Assembly (NCBI GenBank): GCA_020832555.1
Contig: JAFIEM010000017.1
Coordinates: 1 to 42,724, forward strand
Length of the DNA stretch: 42,724 bases
From: Natronohydrobacter sp.
GTDB lineage: Bacteria; Pseudomonadota; Alphaproteobacteria; Rhodobacterales; Rhodobacteraceae
Direction: 5' to 3'
Shown: in pieces, positions 14,767 to 22,702 of the stretch
How positions within the stretch are numbered: the stretch's first letter is position 1
Layout: every line of letters begins with the position of its first letter
Notes under the pieces: model-generated
Seen by the model: the letters and a program-made list of their open reading frames with translations, nothing else
Database searches by the model: none
Told to the model about the DNA's origin: nothing
Program-made: the position numbers and the translations under genes

Positions 14767-14774
14767 GCGGTCAG

Positions 14775-15698
14775 ATGGAAATGTTCGACCGAGCAGAGCT
14801 CGGATCGAAAACAGGGCAGCTGAGTTTCAGTCTCAGCGGTACAAAACAGCCCGTTTCTGGAATCCTTCGCCCGCCGGATCAGACCAATTCAAAGAGTAAA
14901 CTGGTTGCAGAGTATATACGCCTTTTTCAACAGATCACCCGAGGGGGGCTATATATCGACGGGTTTGCGGCACCCCAAAGCCGGGATCATGAAGAATCGT
15001 GGACAGCCCGCCGGGTTCTGGAGGTAGAGCCCAAAAGGCTCCGCGCATTCTGGCTGTGCGATGTTGATCCCGAAGGGATCATTCAGCTGAATAAACTCAA
15101 GGCGGCGCATCATAAAAACCCCAAGTCCCGTTACGTTTATATCCAGCACGGTGACTTCAACCAGCTTATACACGGAATTCTGAAAACCCCGAAAATGCGC
15201 AGAAACACAGCTGTTTTCGCTTTGCTTGACCAGCGTACAGCCGAATGTCATTGGTCGACCGTTGAGGCGATCGCCGCGCGCGCAGGCAGGACGAAAATTG
15301 AAATCCTGTATTTCTTGGGAACGTCCTGGCTTCATCGTTCGCTTTCACAGTCGCGCACTCCCGAAAGGCTTGCCCAGCTTAACCTATGGTGGGGTTCAGA
15401 TGGCTGGCGCTCCCTTATTGAGAAGTCCCAAGTTCGCATGGTCGAGGCCGTAGGCAAGCGCTTCACTGACGAACTGAAATATCGGTATGTGAAGCCCTAT
15501 CCCATCTACCAGATGGAGGATGGGAATAGGGTCTCGTTCTACCTCATTCACGCCAGCGATCATCCCGAAGCGCAGAAGCTCATGGACAGGGCCTTCGTGA
15601 AGGTAGTCGGAGATGCGCCAGGGGTCGATGCAGGTAGACAGAAGACCTTCTCATTCGAGCTTCAGCCCGACATGCGACAGACGACGAATTCCGGCTGA
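14775..15698 (+). CDS. tcmP: Three-Cys-motif partner protein TcmP
   Basis: This 307-residue protein fits the TcmP family, named for its constant association with three-Cys DUF5131 proteins. Typical elements are SKLVAEYIRLFQQ, GGLYIDGFAAPQ (about 61-72), FALLDQRTAECHWSTVEAIA and KIEILYFLGTSWLHRSL. The GGLYIDGFA block and the later LLD resemble a SAM-binding methyltransferase fold, but this is inference. ATG 14775 has GAGCGG just upstream and lies 9 bases after the DUF5131 stop; the GTG at 14733 would overlap the previous gene. Base composition is slightly less GC-rich than in the neighbours, in line with transfer. Confidence 0.82.
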   Translation: MEMFDRAELGSKTGQLSFSLSGTKQPVSGILRPPDQTNSKSKLVAEYIRLFQQITRGGLYIDGFAAPQSRDHEESWTARRVLEVEPKRLRAFWLCDVDPEGIIQLNKLKAAHHKNPKSRYVYIQHGDFNQLIHGILKTPKMRRNTAVFALLDQRTAECHWSTVEAIAARAGRTKIEILYFLGTSWLHRSLSQSRTPERLAQLNLWWGSDGWRSLIEKSQVRMVEAVGKRFTDELKYRYVKPYPIYQMEDGNRVSFYLIHASDHPEAQKLMDRAFVKVVGDAPGVDAGRQKTFSFELQPDMRQTTNSG

Positions 15699-15767
15699 GG
15701 CGTCTTAGCTAAGTCCTGAGCTATGCGCTCAGCGCAACTCTTGGGCTGTTGGCCATATGATGATTCT

Positions 15768-15809
15768 GGGACATGTTCCTTGCGCGAAATGGGACATGTT
15801 CGTTGCGCG
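15768..15809. repeat. Tandem direct repeat GGGACATGTTC-nTTGCGCG
   Basis: Two 19-base units, 15768-15786 and 15791-15809, differ at one position (C or G after GGGACATGTTC) and are spaced 23 bases start to start. The core includes the palindrome ACATGT. A third, shorter match starts at 15952. Repeats of about two helical turns can be transposase-binding sites at the end of a mobile element. Confidence 0.6.
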
Positions 15810-15976
15810 CTACAGTTACATCATCAGAGTCTTCTGCAGGCCTCAACATGCTAAACTAGGCGATCGAAGCGCGAGAGTAACAAAACCATGCAAATCGACA
15901 GTTGCTTGATGTCAGTTCATATACAAAATTGCGTCGAATAGCAGCGATTGAGGACATGTTCTGTTTTGAAAGATTG

Positions 15977-16003
15977 CCACCGACAGCAGGTCGCTGTCGA
16001 TGG
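15977..16003 (-). terminator. Hairpin downstream of the tct operon
   Basis: CCACCGACAGC (15977-15987) pairs with GCTGTCGATGG (15993-16003) with one mismatch and a 5-base loop. It lies 17 bases beyond the stop of the last tctC gene on the minus strand and is followed by a weak T-rich stretch (CTTTC). It probably ends the operon transcript, with modest confidence because the T run is poor. Confidence 0.45.
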
Positions 16004-16019
16004 CGGGACGGAATACAGG

Positions 16020-16946
16020 TCAGTCAGCCATGACTTCTTCGGTTGCAGCACGGATGCGGCGCACATTGGCTTCCATTTCATCCTGACCGATCATCACAAC
16101 CGGGAAGAACGTGTTGCCTTCGGTGATGTCGATGAAGGATTGGTGCGTGCTGGCAAATTCTGCCGCCGCGATCAGGCGCTCCTTGACGTCATCGGGCACG
16201 CCTGCAGGCACGATGATGGTGCGGTAATCCTCGATCGAGTAGTCATAACCCAATTCGATCAGGGTCGGCACATCAGGGTAGAAGGGGCTGCGCTCTGACG
16301 ACATGAAGGCCGCAACCACCATTTCACCCGTCGGCGTATATTGCGCATGCGTCCCGCCCGAATAGGCGAAATCGACCTCGCGACCCAGAACCAGCGGGGC
16401 CATGCCGCCACCGCCGCCTGTTGGAACGATGGCCAGATCAAGCCCTTCCTCTTCAGCAATGGCGCGGATGATGGCTTCGTCCAGCGGGGTTTGCTGGGCA
16501 TAGGTCATCGGGTTTTCTTTGCCATGTGCGATGATTTCATCAAACGTGCTGAAGGGCTGCTCGGCCGAGGTCACAATCGCATTCTGCCCCAGCGCCACCG
16601 ACGCCAGATATTCGAAATCGTCGATCTCGTATTCGACCGGGGTGATGATCGGGGTGAAGGTCAGCGCAGTGGTGCCGCCGAACAGGAAGGTGTAGCCATC
16701 CGCATCGGTGTTTTTCAGCCGGGTAAAGGCCACGGCCGAACCGCCACCGGGCTGGTTGACCACATTGACCGGCTGGCCAAGGAATTCTTCCATGACATTG
16801 GCCAGCACGCGGCCCTGAATGTCGGTCGAACCACCTGGGTTGAAGCCGATCACCATCGTCAGCGGGCGCGTGGGCCAGTCTGCGGCCATGGCCATGGGTG
16901 CGCCAAGGATGGTTGCGCCAAGAATTGCGACAAGTGTCTTTTTCAT
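16020..16946 (-). CDS. tctC: Tripartite tricarboxylate transporter substrate-binding protein (TctC/Bug), copy 1
   Basis: This 308-residue periplasmic protein starts with a signal peptide (MKKTLVAILGATILGAPMAMA). Family blocks include WPTRPLTMVIGFNPGGSTDIQ, VNVVNQPGGGSAVAF and PDVPTLIELGYDYS. Bug proteins bind organic acids such as citrate and deliver them to the TctAB membrane complex. It is the distal gene of tctB-tctA-tctC-tctC and is closely related to its upstream neighbour: both share GFxxGGSTDIQGRVLA, GGGG and RSPFYPDVPTL blocks. The substrate cannot be read from the sequence. The start has GAGAGAGAC upstream. Confidence 0.92.
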   Translation of the reverse strand: MKKTLVAILGATILGAPMAMAADWPTRPLTMVIGFNPGGSTDIQGRVLANVMEEFLGQPVNVVNQPGGGSAVAFTRLKNTDADGYTFLFGGTTALTFTPIITPVEYEIDDFEYLASVALGQNAIVTSAEQPFSTFDEIIAHGKENPMTYAQQTPLDEAIIRAIAEEEGLDLAIVPTGGGGGMAPLVLGREVDFAYSGGTHAQYTPTGEMVVAAFMSSERSPFYPDVPTLIELGYDYSIEDYRTIIVPAGVPDDVKERLIAAAEFASTHQSFIDITEGNTFFPVVMIGQDEMEANVRRIRAATEEVMAD

Positions 16947-16966
16947 CTGTCTCTCTCCTGTTGGTT

Positions 16967-17896
16967 TCAGTTGGCCATCAAGGCCTCGTTGGCCGTGCGG
17001 ATTTCGCGCAGCGTGGCCTCAGTCTCCGCACCGTCCATAAAGACGATGGGATGCTGAGTATTCTCGACAGTCACTTGCACGAAGGGCTCATGCTCGACTG
17101 CGAAACGGGCGGCATTTTCAAATGCCTGCACAATCTCGTCCGGGGTGCCGCCGGGCAGGAAGAAGCCGCGGTAATCATCCATCGCGTAAGGATAGCCAAG
17201 ATCCATCAGCGTGGGCACATCCGGGTAGAAGGGCGAACGTTCGCGCGTAAAGAAGGCCAGCAGGTTCATTTCACCTGTGGGCACATATTGCGAGTGAATG
17301 CCGCCCGAGAAGGCAAAATCCACCTCGCCCCCCAACAGCAGAGGCGCAACGCCGCCCCCGCCGCCAGTGGGCGCGATGGCCAGATCAAGCCCTTCCTGTT
17401 CGGCGATGCGCATCATGATCGCCTGATCCATCGGCAATTGCTGAGCATAGCTCATCGGGTTTTCACGCCCGTATTCGATCAGTTCCTCGAAGGTCTGGTA
17501 GGGCGCGTCACCCGCCGCGATCACCCCGAACTGGCCGCCAACCAGCGTGGCCGCATAGCGGAAGTCGTCAATCTCGTATTCGACCTCGGTCACGATGGGT
17601 GAAAAGGTCAGGCCCAGCATGACACCGAACATGAAGGTATGCCCGTCGGGCTCGGCATTCATGAAGCGCGTCAGCGCGACCGCCCCGCCCCCACCGGGCT
17701 GATTGACGACATTGACGGGCTGGCCGAAATATTCCTCCAGCGTGCGGGCCAGCACACGGCCCTGAATATCGGTCGATCCGCCAGCGGCAAAGCCGATGAC
17801 CATTGTCATGGGCTGGGTGGGCCGCCAGTCATCGGCAAGCGCGGGCGCAGCCAGCAATGCGCAAAGGGCGACGCTTGTCAGGGTCAGTTTTTTCAT
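16967..17896 (-). CDS. tctC: Tripartite tricarboxylate transporter substrate-binding protein (TctC/Bug), copy 2
   Basis: This 309-residue paralogue of the next gene has its own signal peptide (MKKLTLTSVALCALLAAPALA). Shared blocks are MTMVIGFAAGGSTDIQGRVL, VNVVNQPGGGGAVAL, YAQQLPMDQAIMMRIAEQEG and RSPFYPDVPTLMDLGYPY. The two proteins align over their full length without large gaps, so a tandem duplication followed by divergence is likely. The gene lies 21 bases after tctA and should be co-translated from the same message. Two binding proteins could widen the range of organic acids delivered to one TctAB channel. Confidence 0.92.
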   Translation of the reverse strand: MKKLTLTSVALCALLAAPALADDWRPTQPMTMVIGFAAGGSTDIQGRVLARTLEEYFGQPVNVVNQPGGGGAVALTRFMNAEPDGHTFMFGVMLGLTFSPIVTEVEYEIDDFRYAATLVGGQFGVIAAGDAPYQTFEELIEYGRENPMSYAQQLPMDQAIMMRIAEQEGLDLAIAPTGGGGGVAPLLLGGEVDFAFSGGIHSQYVPTGEMNLLAFFTRERSPFYPDVPTLMDLGYPYAMDDYRGFFLPGGTPDEIVQAFENAARFAVEHEPFVQVTVENTQHPIVFMDGAETEATLREIRTANEALMAN

Positions 17897-17917
17897 GGGT
17901 TTTCTCCAGTATTGAAC

Positions 17918-19432
17918 TTAGTCAGCAGGCGCATTCGCCGCGGGCTTGCCGGTGCGGAATGTGCGGATGATCAGGGTGATCAGCGCCAGCGCCGTACAGG
18001 CGATGAAGAACAGCGCGATGGGCCGATCCAGCAAAATGGCGACATTGCCGCGCGACAGGATGATCGACTGGCGCAGGTTCAGTTCCAGCATGGGCGTGAT
18101 GATGAAGGCCACCAGAAAGGTGACGAAACTGTAATCGTATTTCTTCATCAGATAGCCCAAGAGCGCGAAGGCCATCAGGATGATCAGCCCGAATGTGCCA
18201 TAGCCTTGCAGCATCATCCCCGCGAGGCAGAAGAAGATCACGATGGGAATGACCACATGCGGCGGCACGCGGGTAATCTGAGCAAAGAACATCAGCCCGA
18301 ACCAACCCAGCGCCAGCATGATGACCGAGGCCAGGATCATGCCTGCAAAGATCGAATAGAGCAGTTCCGGGTTGTCGCGCAGCAGAAGCGGGCCGACGGT
18401 GATGCCGTGGATCGCGAAGGCGCCGATCAGCAGCGCTGCCGAGACATTGCCCGGAATTCCCAGCCCGAAAAGCGGGATCAGCGCGGCGGGGATCACGGCA
18501 TTGTCGGCGGATTCCGACGCGGCTATGCCCTTGGGGTTGCCCTTGCCAAAGGTCTCAGGGTCTTTCGCGGCTTTCTGCGCCATCCCGTAGGACATGAATG
18601 ATCCGACAGATGGCCCAAGCCCCGGCAGCGCGCCGACGAATGTGCCCACCCCTGTGCCGCGCAGAATGGTCGGCAGAATGTTCCTGAAGATCGGCCATGT
18701 GATGCGGTCGCTGCTGTCCTTCTTCAGCGCCACGGACATGTTCTCGCGGTCATAGCGCAGCTTTTCGGACTGCACGAACATTTCCGACAGCGCCAACGTG
18801 CCGATGGCAACTGCGATCAGCGGCATGCCGTCCATCAATTCGGTATAGCCGAAGGTCAGGCGCGGCAGGCCGGTCTGGTTGTCCAGCCCGATTGTGCCCA
18901 GAAAAATACCCAAGCCCCCGGCCGCCAGTCCCTTGAAAATACTGCCGCCCGACAGGCCCGCGATGAAAACCAGAGCGAAGGCCAGAATCGCGGCCATCTC
19001 ATAGGGGCCGAACAACAGCGCCACACGAGCGAAGGGGATAGCCACGAAAATCAGGATGATCGTCGCCAGAATGTCGCCAAGCACCGAGGCAATCAGCCCG
19101 ATCTGCAGGGCGGTCTTGGGCTTGCCCTTTTTCGCCATCGGATAGCCATCGAGCGCGGTGGCGGCGGAAGACGCCTCTCCCGGCGCATTGAGCAGGATCG
19201 CCGAAACCGCACTGCCCGCTGCCGTGCCCTTGGACAGTCCGATCAGAAACGAGATTGCAATGAAGGGCGACATGTAGAACGTCATTGGAATGGCGATCGA
19301 GATCGCCACCGAGCGCGACAAGCCGGGAATGACCCCCACGATATAGCCCAGCAGCACACCACCGCCGATGCCGATGAAGGATGCGAGCGTCAGCGCTTCA
19401 GCAGCGGCGGCCCCAACAGCGGAAAAATCCAT
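17918..19432 (-). CDS. tctA: Tripartite tricarboxylate transporter large membrane subunit TctA
   Basis: This 504-residue protein has about 11-12 hydrophobic segments. Family hallmarks are GYIVGVIPGLSRSVAISIAI near the N-terminus, GLSKGTAAGSAVSAILLNAPG (about 65-85), TFVGALPGLGPSVGSFMSYG, and IPLFGLGIPGNVSAALLIGA. It forms the channel through which organic acids bound by TctC enter, driven by an ion gradient. ATG 19432 overlaps the tctB stop by one base (TGATG); a longer frame to 19654 would lie antiphase within tctB. Length matches the family (about 500 aa). Confidence 0.93.
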   Translation of the reverse strand: MDFSAVGAAAAEALTLASFIGIGGGVLLGYIVGVIPGLSRSVAISIAIPMTFYMSPFIAISFLIGLSKGTAAGSAVSAILLNAPGEASSAATALDGYPMAKKGKPKTALQIGLIASVLGDILATIILIFVAIPFARVALLFGPYEMAAILAFALVFIAGLSGGSIFKGLAAGGLGIFLGTIGLDNQTGLPRLTFGYTELMDGMPLIAVAIGTLALSEMFVQSEKLRYDRENMSVALKKDSSDRITWPIFRNILPTILRGTGVGTFVGALPGLGPSVGSFMSYGMAQKAAKDPETFGKGNPKGIAASESADNAVIPAALIPLFGLGIPGNVSAALLIGAFAIHGITVGPLLLRDNPELLYSIFAGMILASVIMLALGWFGLMFFAQITRVPPHVVIPIVIFFCLAGMMLQGYGTFGLIILMAFALLGYLMKKYDYSFVTFLVAFIITPMLELNLRQSIILSRGNVAILLDRPIALFFIACTALALITLIIRTFRTGKPAANAPAD

Positions 19433-19884
19433 CACACCACCCCGACGCGCATCAAGTAAACCGACAAGACATAGAGCAGCGCCACCGGCACGACCGAACA
19501 GCCCAGGATCATCCACCAGCGCCGTTCGCCCAGCAAGATCAACATGCCCCCGATCAGAAAGGCCCCGAACCAGGTGATCTTGATGAAAGACATGAACCAG
19601 ATGGCAACGGCGACATAGGCAAAGGGCCATGCGGCCCAGGCCACGGCGCCCCAATGCAGATCAGCGGTGAAAGGGGCAATCCCTGCGCGCAGCATCTGAA
19701 CCAGACCCTTCGCGGCAACAATGCCGCCGCACACCACCATCAACCAGGCGCCAATACTTGGCACCAACCCGGGCGGCATGCGCGCGAAAGGGTTGCTGCC
19801 CGCGTAATTCGGAATCATCCAAAGCAGAGCCAATAGCCCGAACCCGGCTACGGCCAACCCGGACCAGAAATCTGATCTTGGCAT
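19432..19884 (-). CDS. tctB: Tripartite tricarboxylate transporter small membrane subunit TctB
   Basis: This 150-residue protein has four hydrophobic segments (LAVAGFGLLALLWMIP, GAWLMVVCGGIVAAKGL, AAWPFAYVAVAIWFMSFI, WMILGCSVVPVALLYVLSVY), as usual for TctB. It partners with TctA. I prefer the ATG at 19884 (MPRSDFWSG, the typical opening) because AGGGATGGG lies at a good distance; ATG 19893 is also possible. It is the first gene of the operon, directly behind the palindrome at 19904-19923. Confidence 0.85.
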   Translation of the reverse strand: MPRSDFWSGLAVAGFGLLALLWMIPNYAGSNPFARMPPGLVPSIGAWLMVVCGGIVAAKGLVQMLRAGIAPFTADLHWGAVAWAAWPFAYVAVAIWFMSFIKITWFGAFLIGGMLILLGERRWWMILGCSVVPVALLYVLSVYLMRVGVV

Positions 19885-19903
19885 AAAACCCATCCCTGAA
19901 ATT

Positions 19904-19923
19904 TGCGACTTATAAGTGTCGCA
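19904..19923. promoter_or_regulatory. Palindromic operator candidate before tctB
   Basis: TGCGAC (19904-19909) and GTCGCA (19918-19923) form 6-base arms around TTATAAGT. The site lies 11-20 bases upstream of tctB and overlaps a TTATAA sequence that could serve as a -10 box. Such a form fits GntR- or TetR-type regulators. A second inverted repeat, GGTTGCA (19934-19940) with TGCAACC (19957-19963), lies just beyond. Confidence 0.5.
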
Positions 19924-19963
19924 TTTGATCAACGGTTGCACATTTATGTCAGCGCATGCAACC

Positions 19964-20447
19964 CCTTTGCCGACAGGATAATCGATCTGCAGTACAAAAC
20001 ATTCGGGGGTACGAAACGGCTCCTGCGACCTGACTATGGCACGTCAAAAATCCCTAGCGTCCTTATCCCCAGAGCCTCGGTAGAGCGGTGAACGGCCGCT
20101 TTGCAGAAAAAGAGGCTTGCGGTTCCGCGCCCCCACAATCGGCAAACCGCCCCCTTGCTCACCCGGCTTCAGGATCGATGTGCCCGGTCCTAAGCGGTGT
20201 TTGATCCCACAGTTTGATGGTGCGATCCTTTCGCAGGAATGGAAGGAAGCAACTTGGGAAAAGTTCGTCATGCATCAGACGGATCAGATTTTTATCCGGG
20301 GGATGAAAATCCCGGCGATGCACCACGACCACGCACGCCGCTCAAGATCACTGGGAATTTTCCCCTTTGCCGCGTCTTCATGTCGGGCCAGTGCTTTAAC
20401 GGAAAGTCGCGTTGGTGCATTCCTGGCAAGCGGAAGGTCAGAGCGTT
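19964..20447. other. Long gap between two operons, no convincing gene
   Basis: The stretch between the tct promoter side and the end of the sugar-ABC ATPase gene holds no frame that I can support. A plus-strand frame at 20117-20509 overlaps the 3' end of the ATPase gene and has no recognisable motif. GC content is lower than in the flanking genes. It may contain a decayed gene; I could not name it. The 3' end of the ABC transcript should lie here. Confidence 0.4.
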
Positions 20448-21506
20448 TCAGCGCAACCGCATGCCGGTTTCGGTCTCAAAAAGGAGGACACGGGCCGGGT
20501 CGAATGTGATGCCGACATCCATATCGTCGGTCAGATCGGATTCACCATCTGTCGCGACGATCAGCCGCTCTCCGGTCGCTGCATGCAGATAGGCATAAGA
20601 GATGCCGCCAAGCTTTTCGATCAGATCAAGCCTGAAACCCTGGCCATCTGGGTCAATCTGCAGGTGCTCCGGGCGGATGCCAAGTTCGATCGTCGTGCCG
20701 TCAGCGGGCAGGTGCAGATCCAGCGCAGGCGCATCCTTGAGGGCGGGGATCGACAGCGCGCCCTGTGCGACCTGTCCCTGCAGGAAGTTCATCGCCGGCG
20801 AGCCGATAAAACCCGCCACGAAGCGATTGTCGGGGTCACGATAGAGATCGAGCGGTGCGCCCACCTGTTCGATCCGACCCGCCCGCAGCACCACGATCTT
20901 GTCGGCGAGTGTCATCGCCTCGACCTGATCATGGGTGACGTAAATCATCGTCGCGCCGATCTGCTTGTGCAGCGACGCAATCTCGACGCGCATATCCACG
21001 CGCAATTCCGCGTCCAGATTCGAGAGCGGCTCGTCAAACAGGAACACTTCGGGGCCGCGCACGATGGTCCGCCCGATGGCCACCCGCTGGCGCTGCCCAC
21101 CGGAAAGCGCCTTGGGCTTACGCTCCAGCAGCGGCTCCAGCTTCAGGATGCGCGCAGCCTCTGCCACCTTATTGGCGATCTCGGCTTTCGGCACACCGTT
21201 CATCCGCAATCCAAAGCCCATATTCTCGGCGACGGTCATATGCGGATAAAGTGCATAGGTCTGAAACACCATCGCCACACGCCGCTGCGAGGGATCGAGA
21301 CGCGTTACATCGCGGGTGCCGATGGTGATCTGGCCGCTGGTGGTTTCCTCCAGCCCGGAGACCATGCGCATGAGGGTCGATTTGCCACAGCCCGACGGCC
21401 CGACAAAGACGCAGAACTCCCCGTTCTCGATCTCAAGGTCAATGCCGTGGATCACTTGCACATCGCCGTATTTCTTGATGACATTCGACAGCGTAACGCC
21501 GGACAT
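20448..21506 (-). CDS. Sugar ABC transporter ATP-binding protein (UgpC/MalK type)
   Basis: This 352-residue ATPase has Walker A VGPSGCGKSTLMR (about 35-47), the Q-loop VFQTYALYPHM, the ABC signature LSGGQRQRVAIGR (about 133-145), Walker B VFLFDEPLSNLD and the switch His in YVTHDQVEAMTLADK. The C-terminal TOBE domain (about 240-352, ending in ARVLLFETETGMRLR) marks it as a MalK/UgpC-type carbohydrate importer. It is the last gene of the leftward operon with a GH5-like enzyme, binding protein and two permeases. It energises uptake by those permeases. Confidence 0.95.
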   Translation of the reverse strand: MSGVTLSNVIKKYGDVQVIHGIDLEIENGEFCVFVGPSGCGKSTLMRMVSGLEETTSGQITIGTRDVTRLDPSQRRVAMVFQTYALYPHMTVAENMGFGLRMNGVPKAEIANKVAEAARILKLEPLLERKPKALSGGQRQRVAIGRTIVRGPEVFLFDEPLSNLDAELRVDMRVEIASLHKQIGATMIYVTHDQVEAMTLADKIVVLRAGRIEQVGAPLDLYRDPDNRFVAGFIGSPAMNFLQGQVAQGALSIPALKDAPALDLHLPADGTTIELGIRPEHLQIDPDGQGFRLDLIEKLGGISYAYLHAATGERLIVATDGESDLTDDMDVGITFDPARVLLFETETGMRLR

Positions 21507-21509
21507 GGT

Positions 21510-22628
21510 TTATCCCCTTTTCAATCGAGAGCGCGGACCGCGCCCGGTCAATTCGGCAATGACCTCGATCTCTGTCGCGTCATAGGCGCGCCCGTCCGGC
21601 CAGAGCAGATCGTGGAACCAATGGCCCTGCGCCTGAACATCGCCATGCAGGACCTGCAACGCGGCGGGCCAGGGTTGTTCGGTCTGGCTGCGCCCTTTCA
21701 CAAGCCCCCAGTTGAATGCCCCGACCTTACGCGCGTGATAGAGGGACAGTTGATCCCCGATACGGCTGTCGATGGTTCGGGCCATCCATTCCGTGATCAG
21801 GATCGGGCGGCGCAGGGCTTCGAGCCGGACTAGATAGCGCTGCGCATGGGCAAGATCGCAATAGGCGTGGAAGCTGATGATATCCGACAGCGCCAGCGCG
21901 CTCTGATCAACCGGATCATCAAAGGCGCGGGTCTCCGTGTTCGGCTTGGGCGTGCGCCAGGCTGCGACAGTCAGGGGCTGACGCGCATTGACCTCTCGCG
22001 CCCAATCGAAACTATGTTCCATCAGCGCCTTGCTGTGCGTCGCAAGCGCCGGGTCATATTCGCGAAACCCACCAGTTGCGGTAAAGATCATCCGGTTGCC
22101 GGGTTCGTTGTAGAGATCCCATGCCAGAATGCGCGGGTCGTCGGCATGTGTGCGGATCATGTCCTGCAAATAGGCGCGAAACTCTGGCCAGAGACCTCGG
22201 TCCATGACAGCAGCACGACCCGGCGAGCCAACGGCGCGGCTGTTATGTATCCCGGCCACCGGTTCGGGTTGCGGGCCAAAGACCGGCTCTGCGCCGCCAA
22301 AGCCACAATCGTCAAACAAGACCGGCATGACCGACAGGCCAAGCTCGGAAGCAGTTTCCAGAAACCAATCGAATCGGATCTTGAATCCGTCCCGGTCATG
22401 TTTCCAGACCAGAAAATGCAGATTGGTCCGGATCGCGTTCATCCCGATCGCAGCCGCCCAACCCAGTTCGCGCAGGATGGTTTCACGGTCAAATGTCTCC
22501 GCTCGCCACATCTCGATGAAATTCACCGCGGTCGAGGGCAAGAAGTTGCATCCCACCGGCCATGGTTGTGCCTGCCACCAGACATTGGCCTGTGCTTCGG
22601 TCCAGCGGGGGCGGGGGGAAGATGTCAT
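21510..22628 (-). CDS. GH5-like glycoside hydrolase, cytoplasmic
   Basis: This 372-residue TIM-barrel enzyme shows GMNAIRTNLHFLVW, then ILAWDLYNEPGNRM with the likely acid/base Glu in NEPG (about residue 174), and PILITEWMART with the likely nucleophile Glu in the strand-7 position (about 275). This is the pattern of clan GH-A (GH5 and relatives). There is no signal peptide (MTSSPRPRWTEAQANVWW), so it acts in the cytoplasm, presumably on a beta-linked oligosaccharide brought in by the adjacent transporter. It ends 3 bases before the ATPase gene. The exact GH family and substrate are not certain. Confidence 0.75.
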   Translation of the reverse strand: MTSSPRPRWTEAQANVWWQAQPWPVGCNFLPSTAVNFIEMWRAETFDRETILRELGWAAAIGMNAIRTNLHFLVWKHDRDGFKIRFDWFLETASELGLSVMPVLFDDCGFGGAEPVFGPQPEPVAGIHNSRAVGSPGRAAVMDRGLWPEFRAYLQDMIRTHADDPRILAWDLYNEPGNRMIFTATGGFREYDPALATHSKALMEHSFDWAREVNARQPLTVAAWRTPKPNTETRAFDDPVDQSALALSDIISFHAYCDLAHAQRYLVRLEALRRPILITEWMARTIDSRIGDQLSLYHARKVGAFNWGLVKGRSQTEQPWPAALQVLHGDVQAQGHWFHDLLWPDGRAYDATEIEVIAELTGRGPRSRLKRG

Positions 22629-22666
22629 GGTCGCTATGTCCGGGGCGTTTGGGTGAAAGAATGTCA

Positions 22667-22688
22667 GCCCGCGCGTGGTCGCGCGGGC
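22667..22688 (-). terminator. Intercistronic hairpin between binding protein and hydrolase genes
   Basis: GCCCGCGCG (22667-22675) and CGCGCGGGC (22680-22688) form a perfect 9-base stem with a TGGT loop. It lies between the stop of the binding-protein gene and the start of the hydrolase. On the minus strand TGACATTCTTTC follows, a weak T stretch. It may partly end transcription or protect the upstream message, giving more binding protein than downstream products. Confidence 0.5.
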
Positions 22689-22702
22689 CGGGGGGCTTCT
22701 GA

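Larger units (their letters stand above)
15699..16019. other. Gene-free junction between accessory module and tct operon
   Basis: No open frame with coding character is present in these 321 bases. It holds the direct repeats at 15768-15809, a third partial copy GGACATGTTCTG at 15952-15963, and a hairpin at 15977-16003. AT content is higher than in the flanks. I suspect the remains of an IS or prophage end, which would make this the boundary between imported and host DNA. Confidence 0.45.

Noticed and set aside
20356-20370. GGGAATTTTCCC palindrome as an operator
   Set aside because: It is far from any start codon and no matching second site was found.
20117-20509. Possible gene in the gap before the ABC ATPase
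   Set aside because: No motif, no good ribosome-binding site, and its 3' end overlaps the ATPase gene; left as unassigned.
20412-21833. A 473-residue plus-strand frame
   Set aside because: It is the antisense shadow of the ABC ATPase and GH5 genes, which have complete motifs on the minus strand.
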